From: an uncultured Clostridia bacterium
GTDB taxonomy: Bacteria; Bacillota; Clostridia; Oscillospirales; Ruminococcaceae
Direction of reading: 5' to 3'
DNA: 45,828 nucleotides
Assembly: GCA_947588805.1 (NCBI GenBank)
Contig: CANPYR010000015.1
Span: 1-45,828 of the forward strand
Part shown: in pieces, positions 1-7,560 of the stretch
Layout of the letters: the number at the start of each line of letters is the position of its first letter
Numbering within the stretch: the stretch's first letter is position 1
The notes under the pieces: generated by a model
Seen by the model: the letters and a program-made list of their open reading frames with translations, nothing else
Told to the model about the DNA's origin: nothing
Database searches by the model: none
Made by a program: the position numbers and the translations under genes

Positions 1-16
1 AGCCGTCAGCCGCAAA

Positions 17-61
17 TGTCAAGGGCGGCTCTCCCGCCGCCCTTGACAACATGGGTTTTTT
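17..61 (+). terminator. Strong hairpin with trailing T-run at left edge
   Basis: A perfect 13-bp stem (17-29 with 36-48, TGTCAAGGGCGGC and its complement) with a 6-nt loop is followed 7 nt later by six T residues (56-61). It resembles a rho-independent terminator of a plus-strand gene left of the window, although the gap before the T-run is longer than usual. Confidence 0.5.
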
Positions 62-288
62 AGCTTATACTGTTGGCGGGGAGACCGGTTTTGACCGGGA
101 CTCCTTAACCATATATTTTTCTATTTTCATCACTTTTTGTACTTTACACAGAATTTGGGGGAGTACCATAGCGCTTTTAATAATATATTTATAATAATAA
201 ACCATCCGGTTCGGATGGTTTCAGTCTGTTGAAAAAGCCAAGCGAATGCTTGGCTTTTTCAAATAAATATGGTATAATAAATTATTAT
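62..288. other. AT-rich intergenic stretch with hairpins
   Basis: I see no gene here. It holds a GC-rich imperfect hairpin at about 79-105, an AT-rich run, a perfect hairpin AAACCATCCG/CGGATGGTTT at 199-222, and the strong terminator listed separately. The 199-222 hairpin has no T-run, so its role is open. Confidence 0.5.
231..260. terminator. Bidirectional terminator after the VanY-like gene
   Basis: The stem GAAAAAGCCAAGC (231-243) pairs perfectly with 248-260 around a GAAT loop and carries A/T tails on both sides. It lies 29 nt beyond the stop codon of the minus-strand carboxypeptidase and should end that three-gene operon. Confidence 0.85.
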
Positions 289-1227
289 TCACAGCTCAAA
301 CGTTGCGATATAGCTTCCGGTGTTGTCTTTTGATATTATCGCGGACTTGAAGGACTTCGGGACCTTCGGGGGATCTCCGAAAAATCTTATCACCGCATAG
401 TCTCCGTCCTCGGTCGTTATCTTCTTTAAAACCCCAAGCTCTAACTTGTCAAAATATTCCTCTAAGGTGATCCCGTTTCTCATTATATATTCCGCGTGCG
501 GCGCTCCGGTGTATCTTATATGCCAGGGCTCGAATTCTATTCCGGTCGAAGCCGTCTTTCCGTTCGGGTATCTTATTATGAACCCCGTCCTCCAGCAATT
601 CGCGTTTACCCATACCCCGGTATCGCAGTTTAAAAATCCCATCCCCGCGTAGCCCATTATGTAAACGTCAAGCGCGAGTCCCGCCTGATGCTCGGAAGCT
701 CCTACCTCCTGCGCGGTATCGCCTTCCTCCTCTATCTGCCGCTTCTGCTCCTCGGCTGTTCGGTATGCAGAGCTTACAAAGAGCTTTTCCTCAAACCTCG
801 CAGATACCGCCTTCGCAAGCTCCTTATACGCGTCTTTTATGCAGTCGTTCATCCATACTCCGCTTTCCTCGTACTCCGAAACCTCAGCTTCAAATCCTTC
901 ATCTAAAAGGTTGGAAGTATTTATCAGAAGCATCGACTGGTCCTCTTTGACCTTTTCATTCTCAAAAAGCTCGGAAAGCTTCTTCTGCTCCGTGGGAAGA
1001 TCGTAATCTGTCATCGTCGGTACCGTTCTGTCGGCGGTATCGGCGCTTTTTATCTTCATGGCGATATAAACGTCCCCGATAAACTGTACCGCGCATACCG
1101 TAGCGTATACCGCCGCGGCCGCGAACAAAAGCAGTATTACCACCCTGATCGGCTTTATCTTTCTACGCTTTTTAGGCGTTTTAGTCGTTTGCTGCCGCTC
1201 CAACGTCAACATCTCCTTCTTCTTCAA
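289..1227 (-). CDS. VanY-family D-alanyl-D-alanine carboxypeptidase, membrane-anchored
   Basis: M15B metallopeptidase that would trim the terminal D-Ala of peptidoglycan stem peptides outside the membrane. A single N-terminal transmembrane helix (about residues 27-50) follows a very basic cytoplasmic tail. The catalytic domain, about residues 110-260, shows the zinc-binding motif SEHQAGLALDV (His and Asp ligands) and EPWHIRYTG (catalytic Glu and third ligand His). It is the last gene of a minus-strand operon and overlaps the end of the sensor kinase by 47 nt. The listed start is a TTG codon at 1227 with GGGGAG just upstream; an in-frame ATG at 1212 is the alternative. The pairing with a VanR/VanS-like pair recalls vanRSY, but no vanH, vanA or vanX is nearby, so wall remodelling is a safer reading than glycopeptide resistance. 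Confidence 0.88.
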   Translation of the reverse strand: MKKKEMLTLERQQTTKTPKKRRKIKPIRVVILLLFAAAAVYATVCAVQFIGDVYIAMKIKSADTADRTVPTMTDYDLPTEQKKLSELFENEKVKEDQSMLLINTSNLLDEGFEAEVSEYEESGVWMNDCIKDAYKELAKAVSARFEEKLFVSSAYRTAEEQKRQIEEEGDTAQEVGASEHQAGLALDVYIMGYAGMGFLNCDTGVWVNANCWRTGFIIRYPNGKTASTGIEFEPWHIRYTGAPHAEYIMRNGITLEEYFDKLELGVLKKITTEDGDYAVIRFFGDPPKVPKSFKSAIISKDNTGSYIATFEL

Positions 1228-3922
1228 GTATCTCCCCGTCGCCGCATTTTTCTATCCAAAGCTCCGCTTTAAACAGATCCCCGTCCGCGGTCAGCCCGAA
1301 GCCTACCCCCTGAAGATCGCAAAGGCTCTTCGCTATCGAAAGCCCCAGCCCGCTTCCCTCGGTATTTCTTGACGCGTCCCCTCTTACGAATCTTTCCATC
1401 AGATCCTCTCCGGTCATGTTAAGCTGGTATCTTGAGATATTCTTAAAGCTAACCGAGATATTTTTCCCCGCGTCCTCCACGGTTATATATACCCTCGTCC
1501 CGGGCATCGCGTACTTGCAGATATTATTAAGAAGATTGTCGAGCACCCTCCACATCAGCCTTCCGTCAAGCTTCGCAGTCATTACCGTCTCGGGGATATT
1601 TATCACCGGCGTGAGCTGACTCGCTTCAAATTTGTCGCTGTACTCGGCCGCGGACTGAGTCACAAGAAGATTTACGTCAGTTCGCTCTGCGTTCACCGAT
1701 ACGTTTCCGCTTGAAGCCTTTGAAACTTCGACCAGATCCTCTATGAGCTTTTTCATCCTTGCAGCCTGGCGCTGAAGGACTTCTATATGCTCCTTTGCGG
1801 TTCCGTCCTCTATATTGTCCTTTGAAAGTATGTCGATATAGTTCACGATAGACGTGAGCGGAGTCTTAAGGTCGTGAGAGACGTTTGTTATAAGCTCGGT
1901 CTTGAATCGCTCGGAACGCATTCTCTCATCCACGGCGCGTTTTACACCTTCGCCTACGCCCTCAAGAGCGTCCGCGGTCTTTCTTAAGTCTCCGAACAGC
2001 GTGCCTTTATCTATTTTTTCATTAAGCTCGCCGTCGGCTATTTTCTTGACATAATCGCTGAGCTTAGTAAATCCCGCGGACCAGAGTACTATAAATACCC
2101 CGAAAAGTATGTTTGCAAGTATGATAATGAATATTCCGAATTCTTCAAGTCGTCCCGAAATAAAGAACGCCCCGATATAATCTGCAATATACAGCCCGAG
2201 ACATAAAAGCGCGGCTTTCCATGCCGTTTTTATGCTCGAAAACAGCCTTATTACGAACTTTACAAACTTTATCCCTAAGCTTACCGCCGTGCCGATAACA
2301 GTATATCTCCAGAATTTTCCGTTCCTTATTCTTGCAGCGAACGTGGAGATCCCGTATACATATACAGCCCCGCCCAGAAGTACCGTCACGGAATTTATTA
2401 CGATATCAAAGATCCTATAGTAATTTAAATCCTGATACTCAGCGAAGATATATGCCTCATAAATCAGATACGCAGCCAGCGCTCCGATAAAAATTATTAT
2501 CTCAAAGGGTATCTTGTAAAGCCATGACAGAGACGGTCCTTCGGCGCTTTTTCTGTATCCCGCGGTGCAGACGAGCCAGAGGATGGAAATCAGGAAAAGT
2601 ATCCCCGAAACAATTATCCAAAGCGGAAAAATGTCCGCGTATGAAATAAGATCGGTTATAAACAGATAGCTTAGCTTTACGGAGTCGGTCGCCGGAAGAA
2701 GCCCGTTCAGATATACCTCCGGGACGTACTCCTTGCTCTCGTAGGGGTAGCATTCCCCTTCAAGCCTTATATCCCTTATTATGTCAAAATATCCCATCCG
2801 GCTTATGAAATTATTTCTCGCTTCCCAGGTCGTTATCCCGCCTATCAGCTCCGCAAGCCTTTCGGGATCGTCGCTTACTTTCTTACCGTCGAAGTAAAAT
2901 TCTCCGTCAGAAAGATATACGAGAGTGCTGATCTTTCCCGTGCGGACATCCCTTGACGGGAAGGAAACGACTTTTAACGGATAGTTGCCTTCCGAATCGG
3001 GTTCGGCCGCTTCTTCGTATTCTTCCTCGGGATCGGTTATTATAAGCAGCTCTTCATCCGTCCCCGCCGGTTCGGAATATTCCGAGCCGTAGGCTTCATA
3101 CATTACCGCCGCGTTCTTCAAGTCCTTTAAAAGTATCACGGTCCCGTTAGGTCTTATGAAATACCCTTCTCCCACGGCTATACCTTCATAGTCGAGCTGC
3201 GAAAAATCTATCTGATAACCGTTTCGCGCCCATGCAGCATAATATTCCGCAAGGTCTTCGGAAAATTCCATGATAGGCTGCTGCTCGTCTCCCCGATAGC
3301 TTTCAAGCAAAAAGCTTACCCGTTCGCCTATCATATATATGTTCCCCGAGAAGTCCATGTCTTTCATATACTTAAGCTCGTTCTCGGCTCCGCTTAAGCT
3401 TTCAAAGGATTCGCTGAGACTTTCGTGGGAATCGGTATATCTTGTGTTCCGGAAAAACGGCTCGCCGCGAAGGATCTTGATATTGCTCGATATTTCCATC
3501 GGCTCGTAATAATCTCCGTCATACCGAGGACCCGGGGAAACGCCTTCATATTCTTCTTTTAATATATCCTCCCCGGCAGTGTATACGGTATTTCCTTCGG
3601 AGTCCTTAAGAGTATATATAAAATTGCATTCCCCCGGCATTATCCCGGAAAAAATCTCGTCGCTGTCGGTAACGCTCAGCTTACCGTCCTTCACGTCAAA
3701 CGGCTTTACGCTACGTTTGAGAGCGCGGTCTATTGTAAAATTAAATTCCGCTGCGCTGTCGAAAAAGCTGTTTTTTATCATCTCGGTCCCGCCGTCTATA
3801 TAAACGTCGTTCTGGATGCATTTAACCATAAACACGCAGCTTAAAAACGCCGTGAAAAACATCACCGTCGCGACGAATCCGGCGAAAATCTTAAGCGGAA
3901 GGTTTGTTCTTAGACGCTTCAT
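1181..3922 (-). CDS. Membrane sensor histidine kinase (VanS-like)
   Basis: Two-component sensor that autophosphorylates and passes phosphate to the regulator encoded just upstream. At 913 aa it is unusually long. An N-terminal helix (about 10-35) is followed by a roughly 380-residue extracytoplasmic region. A run of several transmembrane helices (about 425-650) comes next, then a HAMP-like linker (KLSDYVKKIADGELNEKI). The HisKA domain has NVSHDLKTPLTS with His683, and the ATPase domain shows DNLLNNICKYA (N box) and GSGLGLSIAKSL (G box). Its ATG lies 13 nt after the response-regulator stop codon. The big extracellular part and the multi-helix block mean the ligand cannot be guessed. The shared operon with a D,D-carboxypeptidase suggests an envelope signal. 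Confidence 0.92.
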   Translation of the reverse strand: MKRLRTNLPLKIFAGFVATVMFFTAFLSCVFMVKCIQNDVYIDGGTEMIKNSFFDSAAEFNFTIDRALKRSVKPFDVKDGKLSVTDSDEIFSGIMPGECNFIYTLKDSEGNTVYTAGEDILKEEYEGVSPGPRYDGDYYEPMEISSNIKILRGEPFFRNTRYTDSHESLSESFESLSGAENELKYMKDMDFSGNIYMIGERVSFLLESYRGDEQQPIMEFSEDLAEYYAAWARNGYQIDFSQLDYEGIAVGEGYFIRPNGTVILLKDLKNAAVMYEAYGSEYSEPAGTDEELLIITDPEEEYEEAAEPDSEGNYPLKVVSFPSRDVRTGKISTLVYLSDGEFYFDGKKVSDDPERLAELIGGITTWEARNNFISRMGYFDIIRDIRLEGECYPYESKEYVPEVYLNGLLPATDSVKLSYLFITDLISYADIFPLWIIVSGILFLISILWLVCTAGYRKSAEGPSLSWLYKIPFEIIIFIGALAAYLIYEAYIFAEYQDLNYYRIFDIVINSVTVLLGGAVYVYGISTFAARIRNGKFWRYTVIGTAVSLGIKFVKFVIRLFSSIKTAWKAALLCLGLYIADYIGAFFISGRLEEFGIFIIILANILFGVFIVLWSAGFTKLSDYVKKIADGELNEKIDKGTLFGDLRKTADALEGVGEGVKRAVDERMRSERFKTELITNVSHDLKTPLTSIVNYIDILSKDNIEDGTAKEHIEVLQRQAARMKKLIEDLVEVSKASSGNVSVNAERTDVNLLVTQSAAEYSDKFEASQLTPVINIPETVMTAKLDGRLMWRVLDNLLNNICKYAMPGTRVYITVEDAGKNISVSFKNISRYQLNMTGEDLMERFVRGDASRNTEGSGLGLSIAKSLCDLQGVGFGLTADGDLFKAELWIEKCGDGEILEEEGDVDVGAAAND

Positions 3923-3935
3923 CAGGCTTCACCCC

Positions 3936-4625
3936 TTAATCCTTATCAAACTTGTATCCCCTGCCCCAAACCACTTTCAGATATCTCGGCTCCGCGGGAT
4001 TTATTTCTATCTTTTCTCTTAAATGCCTTATATGCACCGCGATGGCGTTATCTACTCCCACCGGGACGTTCCCCCAGACCCTGCGGTATATCTCCGCGGG
4101 AGAATACACGACGCCGGCGTTAGACATCAGAAAGTGCAGGATCTCGTATTCCTTAGCTGTGAGTCTTATCTCCTCGCCGTCAACCCACACCGCCCTGTCG
4201 GTATCGTTTATCTCTATACCTCCCAAGCGGATAACATCCGCGCTCTCGGGCGCGCTTCCGAGCATCACGTATCTTCTTATGTGGGATCTCACCCTCGCGA
4301 TAAGCTCTACCGGGTTGAACGGCTTTGTCACATAGTCGTCCGCTCCGAGATTAAGCCCCAAGATCTTATCCACGTCCTCGGACTTCGCCGTTAAGAATAT
4401 CACCGGCACGTTGGTGAACGCCCGAAGCTCTGACAGCGCTTCTATCCCGTCCTTTACCGGCATCATTATATCCATCAGCACGCAGTGAATCTTATAGCTG
4501 CGCAAGACGCTAAGGGCTTCGGCTCCGTTTGAAGCTTCGTACAGCCCGTATCCCTCCCCCGAAAGATAGATCTTAAGCGCGGAGACTATGTCCTTCTCGT
4601 CGTCGCAAATCAAAATGTTATACAT
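3936..4625 (-). CDS. OmpR/PhoB-family response regulator (VanR-like)
   Basis: DNA-binding response regulator, first gene of the vanRSY-like operon. The receiver domain begins ILICDDEKDIV (acidic pocket) and carries the phosphoacceptor Asp in CVLMDIMMPVKDG (Asp52 from the chosen start). It also has the switch Thr in FLTAKSED and the Lys in DYVTKPFNP. The C-terminal winged helix (about 135-229) ends with VRGxGY-type residues (VVWGRGYKFD). Two ATG codons compete. The one at 4634 directly abuts AAAGGAAG, whereas the one at 4625 is spaced 9 nt from it and gives MYNILICDD, so 4625 is preferred. Palindromic sites in the promoter suggest autoregulation. Confidence 0.93.
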   Translation of the reverse strand: MYNILICDDEKDIVSALKIYLSGEGYGLYEASNGAEALSVLRSYKIHCVLMDIMMPVKDGIEALSELRAFTNVPVIFLTAKSEDVDKILGLNLGADDYVTKPFNPVELIARVRSHIRRYVMLGSAPESADVIRLGGIEINDTDRAVWVDGEEIRLTAKEYEILHFLMSNAGVVYSPAEIYRRVWGNVPVGVDNAIAVHIRHLREKIEINPAEPRYLKVVWGRGYKFDKD

Positions 4626-4694
4626 CCCGGTCATCTTCCTTTCATATAAACTACTTCTTTATCCGTCGCGCTTCTTCCCGGACGGCCTGATACT

Positions 4695-4723
4695 ATTTTA
4701 ACACGTTAAGTCTTAAGAAACAA
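4695..4723 (-). promoter_or_regulatory. Promoter of the vanRSY-like operon
   Basis: Read on the minus strand this is TTGTTT, a 17-nt spacer and TAAAAT. Two copies of the palindrome TCTTAAGA lie at 4711-4718 (in the spacer, touching the -35) and 4733-4740 (upstream), 22 nt apart start to start. That is about two helical turns and fits a dimeric response-regulator operator. Confidence 0.6.
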
Positions 4724-4740
4724 GAGGGAGTTTCTTAAGA

Positions 4741-4935
4741 ATTTATTAAGTTTTGGCGGGTGGTTTACAGTTATTGGGGGAATGGAATTTCCATACATTA
4801 AAATGATACAGCCTTCGAGGACGAAGTTTCAACCCCCAAATGGAAATTTTCACGAAAATATTTTGGAAAAGCTTCTAAAACTTATCCCAGAAGTGTAGAA
4901 TTGTACAGAACTGCAAAATTCTCGGAGGTGGTATT
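4741..4935. other. Divergent intergenic region upstream of the flippase gene
   Basis: No gene is seen. It contains a perfect palindrome ATGGAATTTCCAT near 4782-4794 and a partial repeat ATGGAAATTTTC near 4841. A possible TAAAAT -10 lies at 4799-4804, but its -35 is weak. GGAGGTG at 4924-4930 is the ribosome binding site for the next gene. Confidence 0.4.
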
Positions 4936-6621
4936 ATCAAAAAACAGGGTCTTATTAAAAGCTCGTTTATTCTTATGCTCTCGGTGCTCGTCGGGAAGGG
5001 CGCGGGACTGATTTTTAAAATCTCGCTTGCAAATATGCTGGGCGGTACGGGGATGGGATATTTTTCAAGCGCTTACGCCGTATTCACCCCTCTTTACGCG
5101 CTCTGCGCGGGTAGCCTTACCCCGGCAGTGGCGCAGCTCGTATCCGAAAACGAAGCGAGAGGCGCAGAGGGACGCGTCAGGGCTGTGAGAAAGGCTGCGG
5201 TGAGGATGTTTTTCCTGCCGGGAATACTTTGCTCGGTACTTCCTATTTTATTTGCGGGATTTCTCACCGAGAGATTCATAGGCAGCCCGGAAGCGAAACC
5301 CGCCGTCATAGCCATACTCCCCTGCGTATTTTTGGGGACTGTGACGGCTATTTACAGGGGTTATTACGAGGGGCTTCGGAACATGACTCCTACGGCGCTT
5401 TCTCAGATAACCGAATCTGCGGTCAGGGTTTGCGCGGGACTTGGGCTCGCTTATCTTACTCAGAATCTCGCTTTGAGGGAATTTATGTCCGGAGGGAGCG
5501 TTTTCGGTCAATCTGCGCGCACTCTTTCGGAGATGTATTCCGCTTCGCTTCCTTATGTCTCAGCGGCTGCCGTCGCGGGAGTCACGGTATCGGAGATCTC
5601 AAGCTTTCTCTTTATGGCTATACGTCTTCGTCTCGGCGACGGGATCGATAAAAATATAAAGCCTGAAGAGTATGAAATAAGATCCGAAGAAAGGCGGCTT
5701 TTAAGGCTTATCATCCCGATATCGGCGGCGGGACTCGTCGCTTCTATAGCGGGAACCGTCGATCTTTATACCATAATCTCCGGGATAAAATATTCTCTTT
5801 CGGCGCACCCGGAAATGTATGCGGAAAAATATTCGGATATCATCGCGGAGGGGGTTGCTTTAAGAGAGCTTCCAAACTATCTTTACGGCTCGTTTACAGG
5901 GCTTGCCGCAACAGTATTCGGGCTCGCTCCGTCGCTCTGTTCGGTATTCGGAAAAAGCGCTCTTCCGGGGATTTCTCAGGCTTGGTCCAAAAAAGACTCA
6001 GCAAGAACTTCGCGCGAGATAAGGCGGGTGATATCCGCGTCTCTTCTGATATCCGTCCCGGCGGGACTCGGACTTTGCGTTCTTTCAAGGGATATTTTAC
6101 AGCTTCTCTTTCCCGCTCGCTCAAACGAGGTCATGATTTCCTGCTCTCCTCTTGCGATAATGGCGCTCGGAACTGCCTTCGCCACCGTCTCTGGAGTTTG
6201 CTTTCCTATGCTCCAGGCCGTCGGAAGAGCGGAGCTTCCTATCGTTATAAACCTTGCGGGAGCCGCGGTCAAGCTGATCCTTAATACCGTTTTGGTGCCG
6301 GTCTGTTCGTTGGGTCTTTGCGGCGCGGCGATAGCTTCTCTTTCATCCGGCGCGGTGATGTGCGCAGTCTCCGTCTGCTCGCTCTACAGAATTACCGGAA
6401 CAAGGCCGAGACTTCATATCTCAGTCGGATTGCCGCTCGCGGGCGGATTATTAAGCTCCGCCGGGGCGTTATACATCCTTAAAACCTCCTCTTCCTACCT
6501 CGGGCATACTTTCTCGGTCATTTTTTCTGTAACTTTTGCCGTTATAATCTACATATTTTTCATGGTTTTGTTGGACATTTCTACTAAATTTCAGTTTAAA
6601 GCGGATTTATTGGGAAAATAG
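4936..6621 (+). CDS. SpoVB/MurJ-like polysaccharide flippase (MOP superfamily)
   Basis: Integral membrane transporter of the MOP superfamily, related to stage V sporulation protein B and to lipid II flippases. About 14 hydrophobic helices cover the whole protein, as usual for the family (561 aa with the start used here). The first ATG in frame (4975) lies inside the first conserved helix and has no ribosome binding site. A perfect GGAGGTG (4924-4930) is correctly spaced for an ATC at 4936, which restores the KKQGLIKSSFIL start that matches the family pattern KKQxxLKGTLIL. I therefore infer a non-AUG start, or a base-call error. It is followed by hup and rqcP, as in many Clostridia and, without hup, near yabM-yabO in Bacillus. 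Confidence 0.88.
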   Translation: MKKQGLIKSSFILMLSVLVGKGAGLIFKISLANMLGGTGMGYFSSAYAVFTPLYALCAGSLTPAVAQLVSENEARGAEGRVRAVRKAAVRMFFLPGILCSVLPILFAGFLTERFIGSPEAKPAVIAILPCVFLGTVTAIYRGYYEGLRNMTPTALSQITESAVRVCAGLGLAYLTQNLALREFMSGGSVFGQSARTLSEMYSASLPYVSAAAVAGVTVSEISSFLFMAIRLRLGDGIDKNIKPEEYEIRSEERRLLRLIIPISAAGLVASIAGTVDLYTIISGIKYSLSAHPEMYAEKYSDIIAEGVALRELPNYLYGSFTGLAATVFGLAPSLCSVFGKSALPGISQAWSKKDSARTSREIRRVISASLLISVPAGLGLCVLSRDILQLLFPARSNEVMISCSPLAIMALGTAFATVSGVCFPMLQAVGRAELPIVINLAGAAVKLILNTVLVPVCSLGLCGAAIASLSSGAVMCAVSVCSLYRITGTRPRLHISVGLPLAGGLLSSAGALYILKTSSSYLGHTFSVIFSVTFAVIIYIFFMVLLDISTKFQFKADLLGK

Positions 6622-6623
6622 GC

Positions 6624-6652
6624 TTGATTTTTGGGAACTTTTCGTTTAAAAT
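6624..6652 (+). promoter_or_regulatory. Promoter of hup
   Basis: TTGATT (6624-6629), a 17-nt spacer and TAAAAT (6647-6652) lie just after the flippase stop codon and 65 nt before the HU start codon. Confidence 0.7.
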
Positions 6653-6716
6653 AGATATGTGTTGAGCCGTCCCAAGGTTCACGATATACTACGCAACGTA
6701 CAGGAGGAAACAAAAA

Positions 6717-6992
6717 ATGACCAAGGTAGAATTAGTAAACAAAATCGCCGCTAAAGCGGACTGCTCTAAGAAAGACGCTGAAAAGGCTCTTACCGCTGTA
6801 GTTGACAGCATTACCGAAGCTCTTACCGACGGCGAAAAGATCACTCTCGTCGGATTCGGCACCTTCGAGGTTAAGGAGCGCAAGGCTAAGGAGGGTATCA
6901 ATCCTTCCAACAAGCAGAAAATAATGATCCCTGCAAGAAAGGTTCCCACCTTCAAGGCCGGCAAGGCTCTCAAGGACGTTGTTGCTAAGTAA
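6717..6992 (+). CDS. hup: HU family DNA-binding protein
   Basis: Nucleoid-associated, dimeric histone-like protein that bends DNA. The 91 residues cover the entire HU fold. It has an N-terminal helical dimerisation part (MTKVELVNKIAAKADCSKKD) and the signature GFGTFEVKERKAKEG. The beta-arm carries the intercalating Pro context (NPSNKQKIMIPARKVP), and the C-terminal helix ends FKAGKALKDVV. AGGAGG sits 10 nt before the ATG. It has its own promoter and a strong terminator, so it should be expressed independently and highly between the flippase and rqcP genes. Confidence 0.97.
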   Translation: MTKVELVNKIAAKADCSKKDAEKALTAVVDSITEALTDGEKITLVGFGTFEVKERKAKEGINPSNKQKIMIPARKVPTFKAGKALKDVVAK

Positions 6993-7003
6993 TTTAACTT
7001 GCT

Positions 7004-7042
7004 CCGACCGCTCGGCTGAAAGTCCGGGCGGTCAGTTTTTTT
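7004..7042 (+). terminator. Terminator of hup
   Basis: The stem CCGACCGC..CGG pairs with CCGGGCGGTC, followed by seven T residues. It starts 12 nt after the HU stop codon. Confidence 0.85.
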
Positions 7043-7077
7043 CTTGTGCATCGCCGCCCAATTAGCGGCTAACGCTT

Positions 7078-7193
7078 TTTTGGCGCATACGCGAATAAAC
7101 GCGGGGTTTCATCCAAGAAAACGGGCGGGAGATGTTTATGTCCGCGAAGTCCGATCGGGAATAAAACCGGCTTTTATGGTATATGCGCCAAAA
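7078..7193. repeat. 116-bp element bounded by 12-bp inverted repeats
   Basis: TTTTGGCGCATA at 7078-7089 is matched perfectly by TATGCGCCAAAA at 7182-7193. Inside lies a smaller palindrome ATAAAA..TTTTAT (7161-7177), and a GC-rich hairpin follows at about 7199-7213. There is no ORF. It could be a long-range RNA hairpin in the rqcP leader or a tiny mobile-element remnant. Confidence 0.4.
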
Positions 7194-7240
7194 TAATCGC
7201 GCGGCGGCGCGCTTGAATAAATACCGGGAGGTATAAAAGT

Positions 7241-7498
7241 ATGAGACTTGATAAGTATTTAAAAGTATCGCGGCTTATTAAACGCCGCACCGTCGCTAAT
7301 GAAGCCTGCGACGCGGGAAGGATATTCGTGAACGGAAAACAGGCGAGAGCTTCTTACGACGTTAAGGTCGGCGACAAAATTGAGATCAAGCTGGGACAGA
7401 ATCCCGTGACCGCAAAGGTTCTTTCGGTCCAGGAGACCGTAAGAAAGGAAGACGCGCGGGAGATGTATGAGATAATCACCGGCGCTGCAATCGAATGA
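7241..7498 (+). CDS. rqcP: RqcP (YabO) S4-domain ribosome quality-control factor
   Basis: Small RNA-binding S4 protein. In Bacillus it works with RqcH on obstructed 50S subunits to add poly-alanine tails to stalled nascent chains. The S4 motif fills the first ~60 residues (MRLDKYLKVSRLIKRRTVAN, then GRIFVNGKQARASYDVKVGD). The length of 85 aa is typical. A GGGAGG lies 10 nt before the ATG. The order flippase-hup-rqcP is a familiar Firmicute arrangement. The usual following genes yabP, yabQ and divIC are absent here, replaced by a converging gene. Confidence 0.92.
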   Translation: MRLDKYLKVSRLIKRRTVANEACDAGRIFVNGKQARASYDVKVGDKIEIKLGQNPVTAKVLSVQETVRKEDAREMYEIITGAAIE

Positions 7499-7515
7499 TC
7501 TCTGGAAAAAGCCTT

Positions 7516-7550
7516 CGGCGGGAAGATCGGAAATTCTTCCCGCCGATTTT
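7516..7550. terminator. Terminator between convergent rqcP and PdaA-like gene
   Basis: CGGCGGGAAGA (7516-7526) pairs perfectly with TCTTCCCGCCG (7535-7545), followed by ATTTT. It lies between two converging genes and can serve either strand. Confidence 0.8.
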
Positions 7551-7560
7551 CTATTCAAGG

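Noticed and set aside
289..4634. Glycopeptide resistance cluster
   Set aside because: Only regulator, sensor and carboxypeptidase homologues are present; vanH, the ligase and vanX are absent.
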